From: Chloroflexota bacterium
GTDB taxonomy: Bacteria; Chloroflexota; Anaerolineae; 4572-78; J111
Assembly: GCA_003695455.1 (NCBI GenBank)
Contig: RFJF01000885.1
Span: 1 to 6,475, forward strand
DNA: 6,475 bases
Reading direction: 5' to 3'
The position numbers and the translations under genes were made by a program. Under the pieces are notes generated by a model, which was not told the origin of the DNA, did not search any database, and was given only the letters and a program-made list of their open reading frames with translations. Of this stretch, positions 1 through 5,949 are shown piece after piece. Every line of letters starts with the position of its first letter. Positions within the stretch are counted from its first letter, which is position 1.

Positions 1-106
1 GAAGCAACTGCGTAACTTCTAAAAATATTTAAAAAATTCGTTTATTCGTGCCATTCGTGATTAAAATGTTTAAACCTGGTTTTGAACTGCGTAGCTCATA
101 TAGAAA
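1..106. other. AT-rich non-coding left edge
   Basis: This stretch lies downstream of the selenoprotein gene on the minus strand. All three forward frames close within the first 30 or so bases, so at most the last few codons of an upstream plus-strand gene could be present, and I cannot identify one. I see no convincing GC-rich hairpin with a T run that would terminate the minus-strand transcript. The only inverted repeat is a weak AAACC/GGTTT pair at 72-82. Repeated short words are described separately. Confidence 0.5.
6..96. repeat. Short direct repeats flanking ATTCGT-rich spacer
   Basis: AACTGCGTAACT at 6-17 recurs as AACTGCGTAGCT at 85-96, with 11 of 12 bases identical. Between them ATTCGT occurs three times at near-regular spacing (36-41, 44-49, 53-58). 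This could be a degenerate intergenic repeat or the scar of a small element. It is too short to name, and chance similarity in AT-rich DNA cannot be excluded. Confidence 0.3.
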
Positions 107-670
107 TTAGAAATGTGTTGCTCCGTCCTGCAAGCGAGCCAGTTCTGCCAGCAATTGCTCCACCGGGGGGCGGTCTGTGGGGTCTTGGCTGGGGTGGGTA
201 AAGCGCAAAATTCCGTGGCGGTCAATAATAAAATCGCCGCCCATCTGGCCGGTGTCCTCGCCGTGAGAACTGTGCAGCCGCTGTCGCCGGAGTACCACGG
301 CTTTAAAATAGTACCAGCTACTGCGCAGCCCCCACGCCCGCGCCATCGAGCGCTGCAAGCCGTAGGCTTTGTAACCCGCCCGTTCCGGGTCCAGCAGTAA
401 CGGAAAGGGGGCCTGTGTCTGCTCCAGCCACACCCGCACCCAGAATTCTGTGCCAAATGACACCACCACTACTTCGGCCTGGTGTGCCTGAATATCGTTG
501 TACCGGTTGCGCAACTGCGCAACATGTTCGCGTCACGGCAGTCAGCCCAGATGGCGCAAAAACACCAGTACCACGTGCTGCCCTGTTTGCCAGAATTGGG
601 CCAGCGGCGTGGCTTTGCCGTCAATAGATTGTAACGTTGGGGTGGGGGCATAATCGCCGGGTTTGAGCAT
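107..670 (-). CDS. SelL/PRXL2-like peroxiredoxin-fold selenoprotein with UxxU redox motif
   Basis: Predicted AhpC/TSA-superfamily (thioredoxin-fold) thiol/selenol oxidoreductase, probably cytosolic, reducing peroxides or protein disulfides. Reading from ATG at 670-668 gives 187 residues to a TAA at 109-107 if two UGAs are read as selenocysteine: U43 (544-542) and U46 (535-533). The start has AAGGA 7 nt upstream (682-678). N-terminal residues MLKPGDYAPTPTL are typical of the superfamily. The beta strand HVVLVFLRHLG runs straight into U-L-P-U-R-E, where relatives have CxxCRE. Downstream, VVVVSFG, a PFPLLLDPER segment and GGDFIIDRHG followed by a DPTDRPPVEQLL tail are family-like. No cysteine occurs anywhere, so U43/U46 are the only candidate redox residues. 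SelL proteins with a UxxU diselenide are an established family of aquatic animals and bacteria; membership here is inferred from recalled motifs. The alternative, a pseudogene with two nonsense mutations, is unlikely because both UGAs fall exactly on the catalytic positions and a SECIS-like hairpin follows. Confidence 0.85.
506..523 (-). promoter_or_regulatory. Candidate bacterial SECIS hairpin
   Basis: In the minus-strand mRNA, GTTGCGC (523-517) pairs perfectly with GCGCAAC (512-506) around the loop AGTT (516-513), giving a 7-bp stem. The second loop base is G. The loop begins 16 nt after the second UGA and 25 nt after the first. Bacterial SECIS rules (short apical stem-loop, G among the first two loop bases, about 16-37 nt from UGA) are all met. 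It lies inside the coding sequence (VAQLRN region), as bacterial SECIS elements do, and would recruit SelB with selenocysteyl-tRNA. One hairpin may serve both UGAs. Confidence 0.7.
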
Positions 671-697
671 TTTCGTATCCTTGTTGGTGATGGTTGT

Positions 698-738
698 ACT
701 TTACGCCCGCATCGGGCTGCCGTCAATTTTTAATTATA
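698..738 (-). promoter_or_regulatory. Candidate promoter of the selenoprotein gene
   Basis: On the minus strand TTGACG (726-721) and TAAAGT (703-698) are separated by 17 nt, placing transcription start near 691, about 20 nt before the ATG. A perfect TATAAT also occurs at 738-733, but its -35 position (CATACG) is poor. I favour the first pair. The spacer contains a GCCCG/CGGGC inverted repeat. No metal- or redox-regulator site is recognised. Confidence 0.4.
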
Positions 739-739
739 G

Positions 740-768
740 TTGACCCCATTCCCGGCGTATGTTAGAAT
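740..768 (+). promoter_or_regulatory. Sigma70-type promoter of the M23 peptidase gene
   Basis: TTGACC (740-745) and TAGAAT (763-768) are separated by exactly 17 nt, each matching consensus at 5 of 6 bases. Start of transcription is expected near 775, leaving a leader of about 30 nt. The -35 box nearly abuts the minus-strand TATAAT, so this promoter is back-to-back with that of the selenoprotein gene. Confidence 0.6.
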
Positions 769-775
769 TTTTACA

Positions 776-785
776 GTAACGTTAC
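776..785. promoter_or_regulatory. Perfect palindrome at predicted transcription start, possible operator
   Basis: GTAACGTTAC is a perfect 10-base palindrome immediately after the predicted -10 box of the M23 gene. The position and central CG resemble operators of LacI-type or similar dimeric repressors, but the symmetry does not extend further and no regulator is encoded nearby. A chance occurrence is possible. Confidence 0.25.
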
Positions 786-806
786 ATAAACAGAAAGAGG
801 CTCACC

Positions 807-1844
807 ATGACCCAGGAAACATCAGACGGCGTTCCCGTTTCTGACGGCTTTGATTACCCGGTTGGCCCGCGCGGGGCCAATGTTGACGTGTTCAAAACCC
901 ACAAAATTGATACGGTCCTGGTGGACCCGGATTACCACCAATCGCTGGGCTACTGGCACCCCGGCGAAGATTGGAACGGCCGCGGCGGTGGTGATACCGA
1001 CCTGGGCGACCCCATTTACACCGTATCTAACGGCAAAGTGGTTGAATTTGGTCACTACTCGGTGTGGGGCAACATTGTGCTGCTTGAACACGCCCTGCCC
1101 GATGGCACGCGGGTCTGGTCGCAGTATGCGCATTTGCAAAATATTCTGGTAGAGCAGGTGGGGCAAAAAGTGAGCCGCGGCCAGCAAATTGGCACCATGG
1201 GCAAAGGCGACAACAATCGCTTTATTGCTCACCTGCATTTTGAAATCCGTAAAAAACGGCTGCCCATTAACAACTGGTCGCCAACGGTCAAAGACAAAAA
1301 TGCCGTGCTTGAGAACTACTACAGCCCCAAAGATTTTATTGCCAACCACCGGCCCGGCATGCTCGATGTACCCGCGCCTGAACCATCCCCCGAAGTTGCC
1401 CCAACTCAAATCATGCAACTGGTCCTTGGCCCCCAGGCCGCAAACCCGCAGGCCGGCGGCTTTTTTACCTCAGAAACGGCAAACTGGAACACGGCCGAGG
1501 GGGGGTATGCCGGAACCATGCTGTGGGCCAACACATCGGCCCAAAACCAGACCCATTGGGCCGAGTGGCGGCCGGCCATTCCCGCCGAAGGCGTGTGGGA
1601 GGTGTGGGCCTTTATCCCCAAAAACAAGGCCGGCACCAGCTACGCCCGCTACCAGGTTATCCACGCCGGCGGCCAAACCGAAGTTCCGGTCAACCAGCAG
1701 GGCAACCCCGGCAAGTGGGAAATTCTGGGGCAGTTCCGCTTTGCGCCGGGCAAAGGTTACGTGCGCCTGACCAACGTTACCGGCGAGTTGCCCCCAACCA
1801 CCGTGGCGTTTGATTCGGTGTGCTGGACAAAAGTTGGCGGTTAA
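807..1844 (+). CDS. M23 metallopeptidase with golvesin-like C-terminal domain
   Basis: 345-residue LytM/lysostaphin-type zinc endopeptidase, a family that cuts peptide cross-links in peptidoglycan. The M23 core spans about residues 45-150. HPGED supplies zinc ligands H51 and D55. YAHL supplies H109. HLHFEIR supplies H142 and the third ligand H144. The core's GDPIYTV and GKVVEFGHYSVWGNIV strands are also present, so all catalytic positions are intact. After a Pro-rich linker (about 188-200), residues 205-342 form a beta-rich module resembling the golvesin C-terminal/Xly carbohydrate-binding-like domain (GTMLWAN, WRPAIPAEGVWEVWAFIP, YQVIHAGG, VNQQGN, GKWEILGQFRF). The start is ATG 807 with AAAGAGG 6 nt upstream; an in-frame stop at 777-779 rules out a longer protein. 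There is no signal peptide or membrane helix at the N-terminus, which is odd for a wall enzyme. It may be exported by another route or act inside the cell or on lysis. Its own promoter precedes it. Confidence 0.88.
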   Translation: MTQETSDGVPVSDGFDYPVGPRGANVDVFKTHKIDTVLVDPDYHQSLGYWHPGEDWNGRGGGDTDLGDPIYTVSNGKVVEFGHYSVWGNIVLLEHALPDGTRVWSQYAHLQNILVEQVGQKVSRGQQIGTMGKGDNNRFIAHLHFEIRKKRLPINNWSPTVKDKNAVLENYYSPKDFIANHRPGMLDVPAPEPSPEVAPTQIMQLVLGPQAANPQAGGFFTSETANWNTAEGGYAGTMLWANTSAQNQTHWAEWRPAIPAEGVWEVWAFIPKNKAGTSYARYQVIHAGGQTEVPVNQQGNPGKWEILGQFRFAPGKGYVRLTNVTGELPPTTVAFDSVCWTKVGG

Positions 1845-1886
1845 CAGGCTTACCATCACCCCATATTCCATCCGAATTCCCCATCT

Positions 1887-1915
1887 TTGCGATAAATATT
1901 GCAACCGCGTATAAT
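1887..1915 (+). promoter_or_regulatory. Sigma70-type promoter of ppdK leader
   Basis: TTGCGA (1887-1892) and a perfect TATAAT (1910-1915) are separated by 17 nt. Transcription should start near 1921-1923, giving a leader of about 155 nt before the ppdK ATG. It sits 43 nt after the M23 stop codon, so ppdK appears independently transcribed. Confidence 0.65.
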
Positions 1916-1920
1916 GCGCG

Positions 1921-2076
1921 ATGGCATTTTTATCGAGCTGTTGCCAAAAGCAGGCAGCAGGGTCGAGTTAAAAGGTCAATGATGACCGGCCTCCTCACGC
2001 CCGGCGTGTTGGAGGTTTTTCTATATTAACCCCCAAACCATAAATTTCTGACAAGTTTTTCTGGAGGAAAAATTTA
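1921..2076 (+). ncRNA. Structured ppdK leader RNA, possible attenuator or small RNA
   Basis: Three consecutive hairpins can be drawn by eye. P1 has TCGA (1933-1936) and CTGTTGCC (1938-1945) pairing with GGCAGCAG (1953-1960, one G-U) and TCGA (1963-1966). P2 is GGTCA (1974-1978) with TGACC (1983-1987). P3 is an intrinsic terminator (1990-2020). CCTCC of P3 (1990-1994) could instead pair with the ppdK Shine-Dalgarno GGAGG (2063-2067), offering a switch between structures. Two 16-codon ORFs also fit: ATG 1921 to TAA 1971, essentially leaderless, and ATG 1982 in frame with an ATG at 1979, running through the terminator to TAA at 2027-2029, with AAGG upstream. I match no known riboswitch class. 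Transcripts stopping at P3 would be an RNA of about 100 nt. Confidence 0.45.
1990..2020 (+). terminator. Intrinsic terminator upstream of ppdK
   Basis: CCTCC (1990-1994) and CACGC (1996-2000) pair with GCGTG (2004-2008) and GGAGG (2011-2015) around the loop CCG, with a small T/TT internal loop. Five T residues follow (2016-2020). It may end M23 read-through, but because a promoter lies between it and the M23 gene it would also act on the ppdK transcript itself. Confidence 0.65.
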
Positions 2077-4788
2077 ATGAGTACCAAATGGGTATATTTG
2101 TTTGAAGAAGTATCTCAGGCCGAAGAAGCTGTGGGCGGCGACTGGGAAGGCGTACGCGCTCTGCTGGGCGGCAAAGGGGCCAACCTGGCCGAAATGACCC
2201 GCGTTGGCCTGCCGGTGCCTCCCGGTTTTACTGTAACCACCGAAGCCTGCAACGCCTACCTTGCAGCCGGCGAACAGTTCCCCGAAGGTTGTTGGGAGCA
2301 GGAACTGGAAGCCATGAAAGCCACCGAAGCCACCACCGGCAAAAAATTTGGCGACCCCAACAACCCCCTGCTGGTTTCCTGCCGCTCCGGCGCAAAATTC
2401 TCTATGCCCGGCATGATGGATACCGTACTCAACATTGGGTTGAATGATGAAGTGGTTGAAGGCATGGTCAAACTGACCGGCGACGCCCGCTTTGTGTACG
2501 ACAGCTACCGCCGCCTGGTTCAGATGTTTGGCAGCGTAGTCATGAACGTTGATGACGAACCCTTTGAGGAAGTGCTGGCCGAAGCCCGCGCCAAAGCCGG
2601 CGTTAAAACCGATGCCGAACTCAACGCCGAACAGTGGATGGAAGTAACCGCTGAATTCAAGAAAATCTTCAAAGCCGAAACCGGCATTGATTTTCCGCAG
2701 GACCCCATCCAGCAAATCAAGCTGGCTACCGAAGCCGTCTTTAAAAGCTGGAACGGCAAACGCGCCGTTGATTACCGCAACGCCGCCGGTATTCGCCATG
2801 ACCTGGGCACCGCCGTTAACATTGTAACCATGGTCTTTGGCAACATGGGCAACACCTCCGGCACCGGCGTGGCCTTTACCCGCGACCCCGCCACCGGCGA
2901 ACGCGTGCTCTACGGCGATTACCTCATCAACGCCCAGGGCGAAGACGTGGTTGCCGGCATCCGCAACACAGACCCCATTGCCAAACTTGAGCAGGAAATG
3001 CCCGACGTTTACAAACAATTTGTTGATATTTGCGACAAACTGGAAGAGCACTACCGTGAAATGCAGGATATGGAGTTTACCATTGAACAGGGCAAACTCT
3101 GGATGCTGCAAACCCGCGATGGTAAACGCACGGCCAAAGCCGCCATTAAAATTGCCGTTGATATGGCTAACGAAGGCCTCATCACCAAAGAGCAAGCCGT
3201 GCTGCGCGTTACCCCGGAACAGGTAGACACCCTGCTCCACCCGCAGTTTGACCTGGAAGCCAAAAAAGCCGCCGCCGCCGAAGGCAAACGGCTGGCCAAA
3301 GCTGTCAACGCCTCGCCCGGCGCCGCCGTGGGTGTGGTAGCCATGGATGCCGACCTGGCCGAAAAATGGGCCAAAGAAGAGGGCAAAGACGTAATTATGG
3401 TCCGGCAATTTACCCGCCCGGATGACGTACACGGAATGTTGGCTGCCAAAGGCATCTTCACCACCGAGGGCGGGGCCACCAGCCACGCCGCCGTTGTGGC
3501 CCGCCAGTTTGGCGTGCCCTGTGTGGTGGGCGCCAGCGATGTTAACCTGAATTATGAAAAACGCGAACTTTCTGTGAACGGCGTTACCGTAAAAGAAGGT
3601 GAGTGGATTTCAATTGATGGCACCAGCGGCGAAGCCTTTGTGGGCCAAATTCCTACCGTTGACGCCGCGCTGGAAGAGCAGGAAGACCTGCTGACCCTCC
3701 TTTCCTGGGCCGATGAGTTCCGCAAGTTGCAGGTTTGGGCCAACGCCGACTATCCCGACGATGCCCAGCGTGCTCGCAACTACGGCGCTCAGGGCATTGG
3801 CCTGTGCCGCACCGAGCACATGTTCTTTGAAAGCGAACGTCTGCCCATCGTGCAGAAAATGATTCTGGCGGAAAATGAAGAGGTTCGCCAGCAGGCGCTG
3901 GATACCCTGCTGCCCTACCAAAAAGGTGATTTCACCGGCCTGTTCAGCACCATGACAGACCTGCCCGTCATTATCCGCCTGATTGACCCGCCCCTGCATG
4001 AATTTATGCCGGAACACGACGAAGTTTTTGAACGCGTCATCACCAAACGTGTCAAAGGCGAAACCGAAGGACTGGCCGAAGACGAGGCGCTGCTGGCCGC
4101 TGTTGAAAGCATGCACGAAAGCAACCCGATGATGGGCCTGCGCGGGGTTCGGCTGAGCGTGGTCTTCCCCGGGCTGGTCAAAATGCAGGTACGGGCCATC
4201 TTTGAAGCCGCCTGCGAAGTGAAAAAACAGGGCTACAACCCCAAACCCGAAGTGATGATTCCGCTGACCGGCCACGTGAACGAACTGAAGCTCATCCAGC
4301 CGCAGCTTGAAGAAGTTGCCAAAGCCGTGATGGAAGAGCAGGGTGTGGAAGTAGAATACAAATTTGGCACGATGATTGAAATTCCGCGCGCCGCACTGAC
4401 CGCCGCCGAAATTGCCGAAGTGGCCGAATTCTTCTCCTTTGGCACCAACGACCTGACCCAGATGACCTTTGGCTACTCCCGCGACGACGCCGAAGCCGGC
4501 TTTTTGCTGAAATATGTAGAAGACGGCATTCTGCCCACCAACCCCTTCCAGACCATTGACCAGGACGGTGTGGGCCAGTTAATGAAAATGGCCATCACCA
4601 ACGGCCGCAAAACCCGCCCGGACCTGGAAGTTGGCATCTGCGGTGAACACGGCGGCGACCCGGCCTCGGTAGAATTTTGCCACTACGCCGGCAACAACTA
4701 CGTTTCCTGCTCCCCCTTCCGCGTGCCGATTGCCCGGCTGGCTGCCGCTCAGGCCGCGCTCAAAGAAAAAGGCGTCACGGCCAAATAA
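2077..4788 (+). CDS. ppdK: Pyruvate, phosphate dikinase
   Basis: Cytosolic enzyme interconverting ATP + Pi + pyruvate and AMP + PPi + phosphoenolpyruvate, linking glycolysis and gluconeogenesis. At 903 residues it is full length (family about 870-900). The N-terminal nucleotide-binding region (about 20-350) has GGKGANLAEM (K33), RSGAKFSMPGMMDTVLN (R103) and LQTRDGKRT. The phosphohistidine domain (about 400-525) has EGGATSHAAVVAR, with catalytic H470 and the regulatory-type threonine T468 two residues before it. The C-terminal PEP/pyruvate barrel (about 540-895) has GLCRTEHMF (R578), RLIDPPLHEF (R634), GLRGVRL, MIEIPRAALTA (E768), FSFGTNDLTQ and GICGEHGGDP (C855). These residues are conserved in the family. 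ATG 2077 has GGAGG at 2063-2067, 9 nt upstream. It has its own promoter and a structured leader and ends at a strong terminator. No PPDK regulatory kinase gene is nearby. Minor deviation: TTEGGATSH where many PPDKs have TARGGMTSH. Confidence 0.97.
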   Translation: MSTKWVYLFEEVSQAEEAVGGDWEGVRALLGGKGANLAEMTRVGLPVPPGFTVTTEACNAYLAAGEQFPEGCWEQELEAMKATEATTGKKFGDPNNPLLVSCRSGAKFSMPGMMDTVLNIGLNDEVVEGMVKLTGDARFVYDSYRRLVQMFGSVVMNVDDEPFEEVLAEARAKAGVKTDAELNAEQWMEVTAEFKKIFKAETGIDFPQDPIQQIKLATEAVFKSWNGKRAVDYRNAAGIRHDLGTAVNIVTMVFGNMGNTSGTGVAFTRDPATGERVLYGDYLINAQGEDVVAGIRNTDPIAKLEQEMPDVYKQFVDICDKLEEHYREMQDMEFTIEQGKLWMLQTRDGKRTAKAAIKIAVDMANEGLITKEQAVLRVTPEQVDTLLHPQFDLEAKKAAAAEGKRLAKAVNASPGAAVGVVAMDADLAEKWAKEEGKDVIMVRQFTRPDDVHGMLAAKGIFTTEGGATSHAAVVARQFGVPCVVGASDVNLNYEKRELSVNGVTVKEGEWISIDGTSGEAFVGQIPTVDAALEEQEDLLTLLSWADEFRKLQVWANADYPDDAQRARNYGAQGIGLCRTEHMFFESERLPIVQKMILAENEEVRQQALDTLLPYQKGDFTGLFSTMTDLPVIIRLIDPPLHEFMPEHDEVFERVITKRVKGETEGLAEDEALLAAVESMHESNPMMGLRGVRLSVVFPGLVKMQVRAIFEAACEVKKQGYNPKPEVMIPLTGHVNELKLIQPQLEEVAKAVMEEQGVEVEYKFGTMIEIPRAALTAAEIAEVAEFFSFGTNDLTQMTFGYSRDDAEAGFLLKYVEDGILPTNPFQTIDQDGVGQLMKMAITNGRKTRPDLEVGICGEHGGDPASVEFCHYAGNNYVSCSPFRVPIARLAAAQAALKEKGVTAK

Positions 4789-4805
4789 GGTCTGATTTGC
4801 TTGAC

Positions 4806-4842
4806 AAAAAACGGAGGCTCCCGTTGGGGGTCTCCGTTTTTT
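4806..4842. terminator. Bidirectional intrinsic terminator between convergent genes
   Basis: ACGGAG (4811-4816) and CTCCC (4818-4822) pair with GGGGG (4826-4830, one G-U) and CTCCGT (4832-4837) around the loop GTT. A T run (4837-4842) follows on the plus strand, and an A run (4806-4811) gives the T run on the minus strand. It starts 18 nt after the ppdK stop. The last two bases overlap the TAA (4843-4841) of the convergent lipoprotein gene, so one hairpin can stop both transcripts. Confidence 0.85.
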
Positions 4843-5860
4843 ATTGAATAATGAATTTTGAAGCTTTGTAACATCCGGTAAATGTGTTGAGTGGGGTTCC
4901 GGCAACCGATTCCATTTGGTATATCCACGCCGGGGCCACCCCGTTTTGATAACCCAGATCGCTTGCCCGCCAAACATAAACACCCCCCACTATATTGTTG
5001 CCGGGGCCGCTGCGGTCAATCACAGAAACACCATCTGCGCCAACCACAGTCTGAGGGTTGGCGCCGTTGAGAATTATTTTCTGCAATGATACACCTTTGG
5101 CAAGGTGCAGATTCCATGTTGTTGATTTATGGGCCGATAAAATGAGAATTAGCGGAGCAGCGGTTCGTTCCAGATGTATTTCAACCAAACCGGGTGAAGA
5201 TTCATAAATACCAATCATATGAACCTCCGGAGTTTCCGGATGCACAGCAATGAATTGTGAAGGGGTAGAACCGCAATTTGAGGATATTTTTGCCAACGGT
5301 GCCTGGGCTTGTCTGGTTTGCTCTCTGGCAATCACAGCATCCCGATGTTCTACAGCCAACACAATCTCAAACCGGTGCTCATGATAATTGTAACCGCTGT
5401 AAAATCTGGCCGTGGTTAACAGGTAATCCCCAAATTCCAGTACCGGCTCCCAGGGTTTGTATCCCAACGGTTTGCCGCCCTGCGTCACTTTAAACTTATC
5501 TGTGGCAATCAAAGGGACTTCGCACTCGGCATTTTCCGGACATTCAAATTCAATGTCGGTAATGTGAGAAATGGTGAGATCCTCCGAGGGTATATAAACG
5601 GTTTGCCCATTGCGCAGGGCAAATATCTGATTTAATTCGGCTTCAAAAGAATTGGCTTCACTGTACAGATAGTTGGGGGTGGCGGTTGGTTTGGCAGGCA
5701 CAACCGGATCGGTAGCCGTGGGCGGCAGAGTTTGGGTAGGGGCAGGGGTGGTTGCAGGAAGCGTTACAGGCGCAGGCTCCGGCGGTGTGGCAACGGTACA
5801 TGCAGTAAGGAACACAGTACAGAGTAAGATCAGGTTCTTAATCAATGGACAAACCTGCAA
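4841..5860 (-). CDS. Predicted lipoprotein of unknown function
   Basis: Up to 339 residues. An N-terminal hydrophobic segment (KNLILLCTVFLTAC) ends in an LTAC lipobox with C21 as the lipidated cysteine, followed by a Pro/Thr/Ala-rich tether (about 22-62), so the protein is predicted to be membrane-anchored and to face outward. Residues about 75-180 are a mixed beta/charged region with a close cysteine pair (C107, C113). Residues about 210-337 contain VHMIGIYE, a WNLHLAKGVSLQKIILNG stretch and a terminal FTGCYKASKFII. This resembles a C-terminal module I recall from uncharacterised secreted bacterial proteins, but I cannot name the family. C196 and C330 could form a second disulfide. There is no in-frame ATG between the upstream stop (5890-5888) and the signal sequence, so the start is non-ATG: TTG 5860 gives the longest form, and TTG 5845 gives a compact 15-residue signal peptide with AGG 8 nt upstream. 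The TAA overlaps the terminator shared with ppdK. No enzymatic motif is seen. Confidence 0.75.
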   Translation of the reverse strand: MQVCPLIKNLILLCTVFLTACTVATPPEPAPVTLPATTPAPTQTLPPTATDPVVPAKPTATPNYLYSEANSFEAELNQIFALRNGQTVYIPSEDLTISHITDIEFECPENAECEVPLIATDKFKVTQGGKPLGYKPWEPVLEFGDYLLTTARFYSGYNYHEHRFEIVLAVEHRDAVIAREQTRQAQAPLAKISSNCGSTPSQFIAVHPETPEVHMIGIYESSPGLVEIHLERTAAPLILILSAHKSTTWNLHLAKGVSLQKIILNGANPQTVVGADGVSVIDRSGPGNNIVGGVYVWRASDLGYQNGVAPAWIYQMESVAGTPLNTFTGCYKASKFIIQ

Positions 5861-5886
5861 CGGATACTTTTTAAACGGATACCCAC

Positions 5887-5918
5887 ATTATAATATTTTG
5901 CATTAATTAGTCCAGCAA
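5887..5918 (-). promoter_or_regulatory. Candidate promoter of the lipoprotein gene
   Basis: On the minus strand TTGCTG (5918-5913) precedes TATTAT (5895-5890) by 17 nt. An overlapping perfect TATAAT (5892-5887) gives an alternative -10 box. Transcription would start near 5880, some 20-35 nt before the two possible TTG starts. The -35 box is weak. Confidence 0.45.
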
Positions 5919-5949
5919 CCAACACGTTGGGGTGAGTAGCAGATTGGCT

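Noticed and set aside
107..514. A 135-residue minus-strand gene starting at a TTG at 514
   Set aside because: It starts inside the SECIS-like stem, lacks the N-terminal strand and redox motif of the family, and homologous sequence continues upstream in the same frame through the two UGAs to ATG 670.
533..544. Two nonsense mutations making the peroxiredoxin-like gene a pseudogene
   Set aside because: Both stops are UGA, lie exactly at the two redox cysteine positions, the rest of the frame is intact, and a correctly spaced SECIS-like hairpin follows. Decay would not be expected to produce this pattern.
822..1904. Overlapping open frames on the minus strand opposite the M23 gene
   Set aside because: They are shadows of a well-supported plus-strand gene, with no family motifs or ribosome binding sites of note.
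1921..2030. T-box or other known riboswitch in the ppdK leader
   Set aside because: I could not find the T-box consensus or the core of any riboswitch class I know; ppdK is also not a usual T-box target. It is kept only as an unclassified structured leader.
2074..3486. A 470-residue minus-strand open frame
   Set aside because: It is antisense to ppdK, Gly/Phe/His/Ala-rich from codon bias, and has no recognisable motif.
4806..4842. Inverted repeat as an insertion sequence end
   Set aside because: The immediate T and A runs, position between two convergent stops and lack of a transposase fit a bidirectional terminator.
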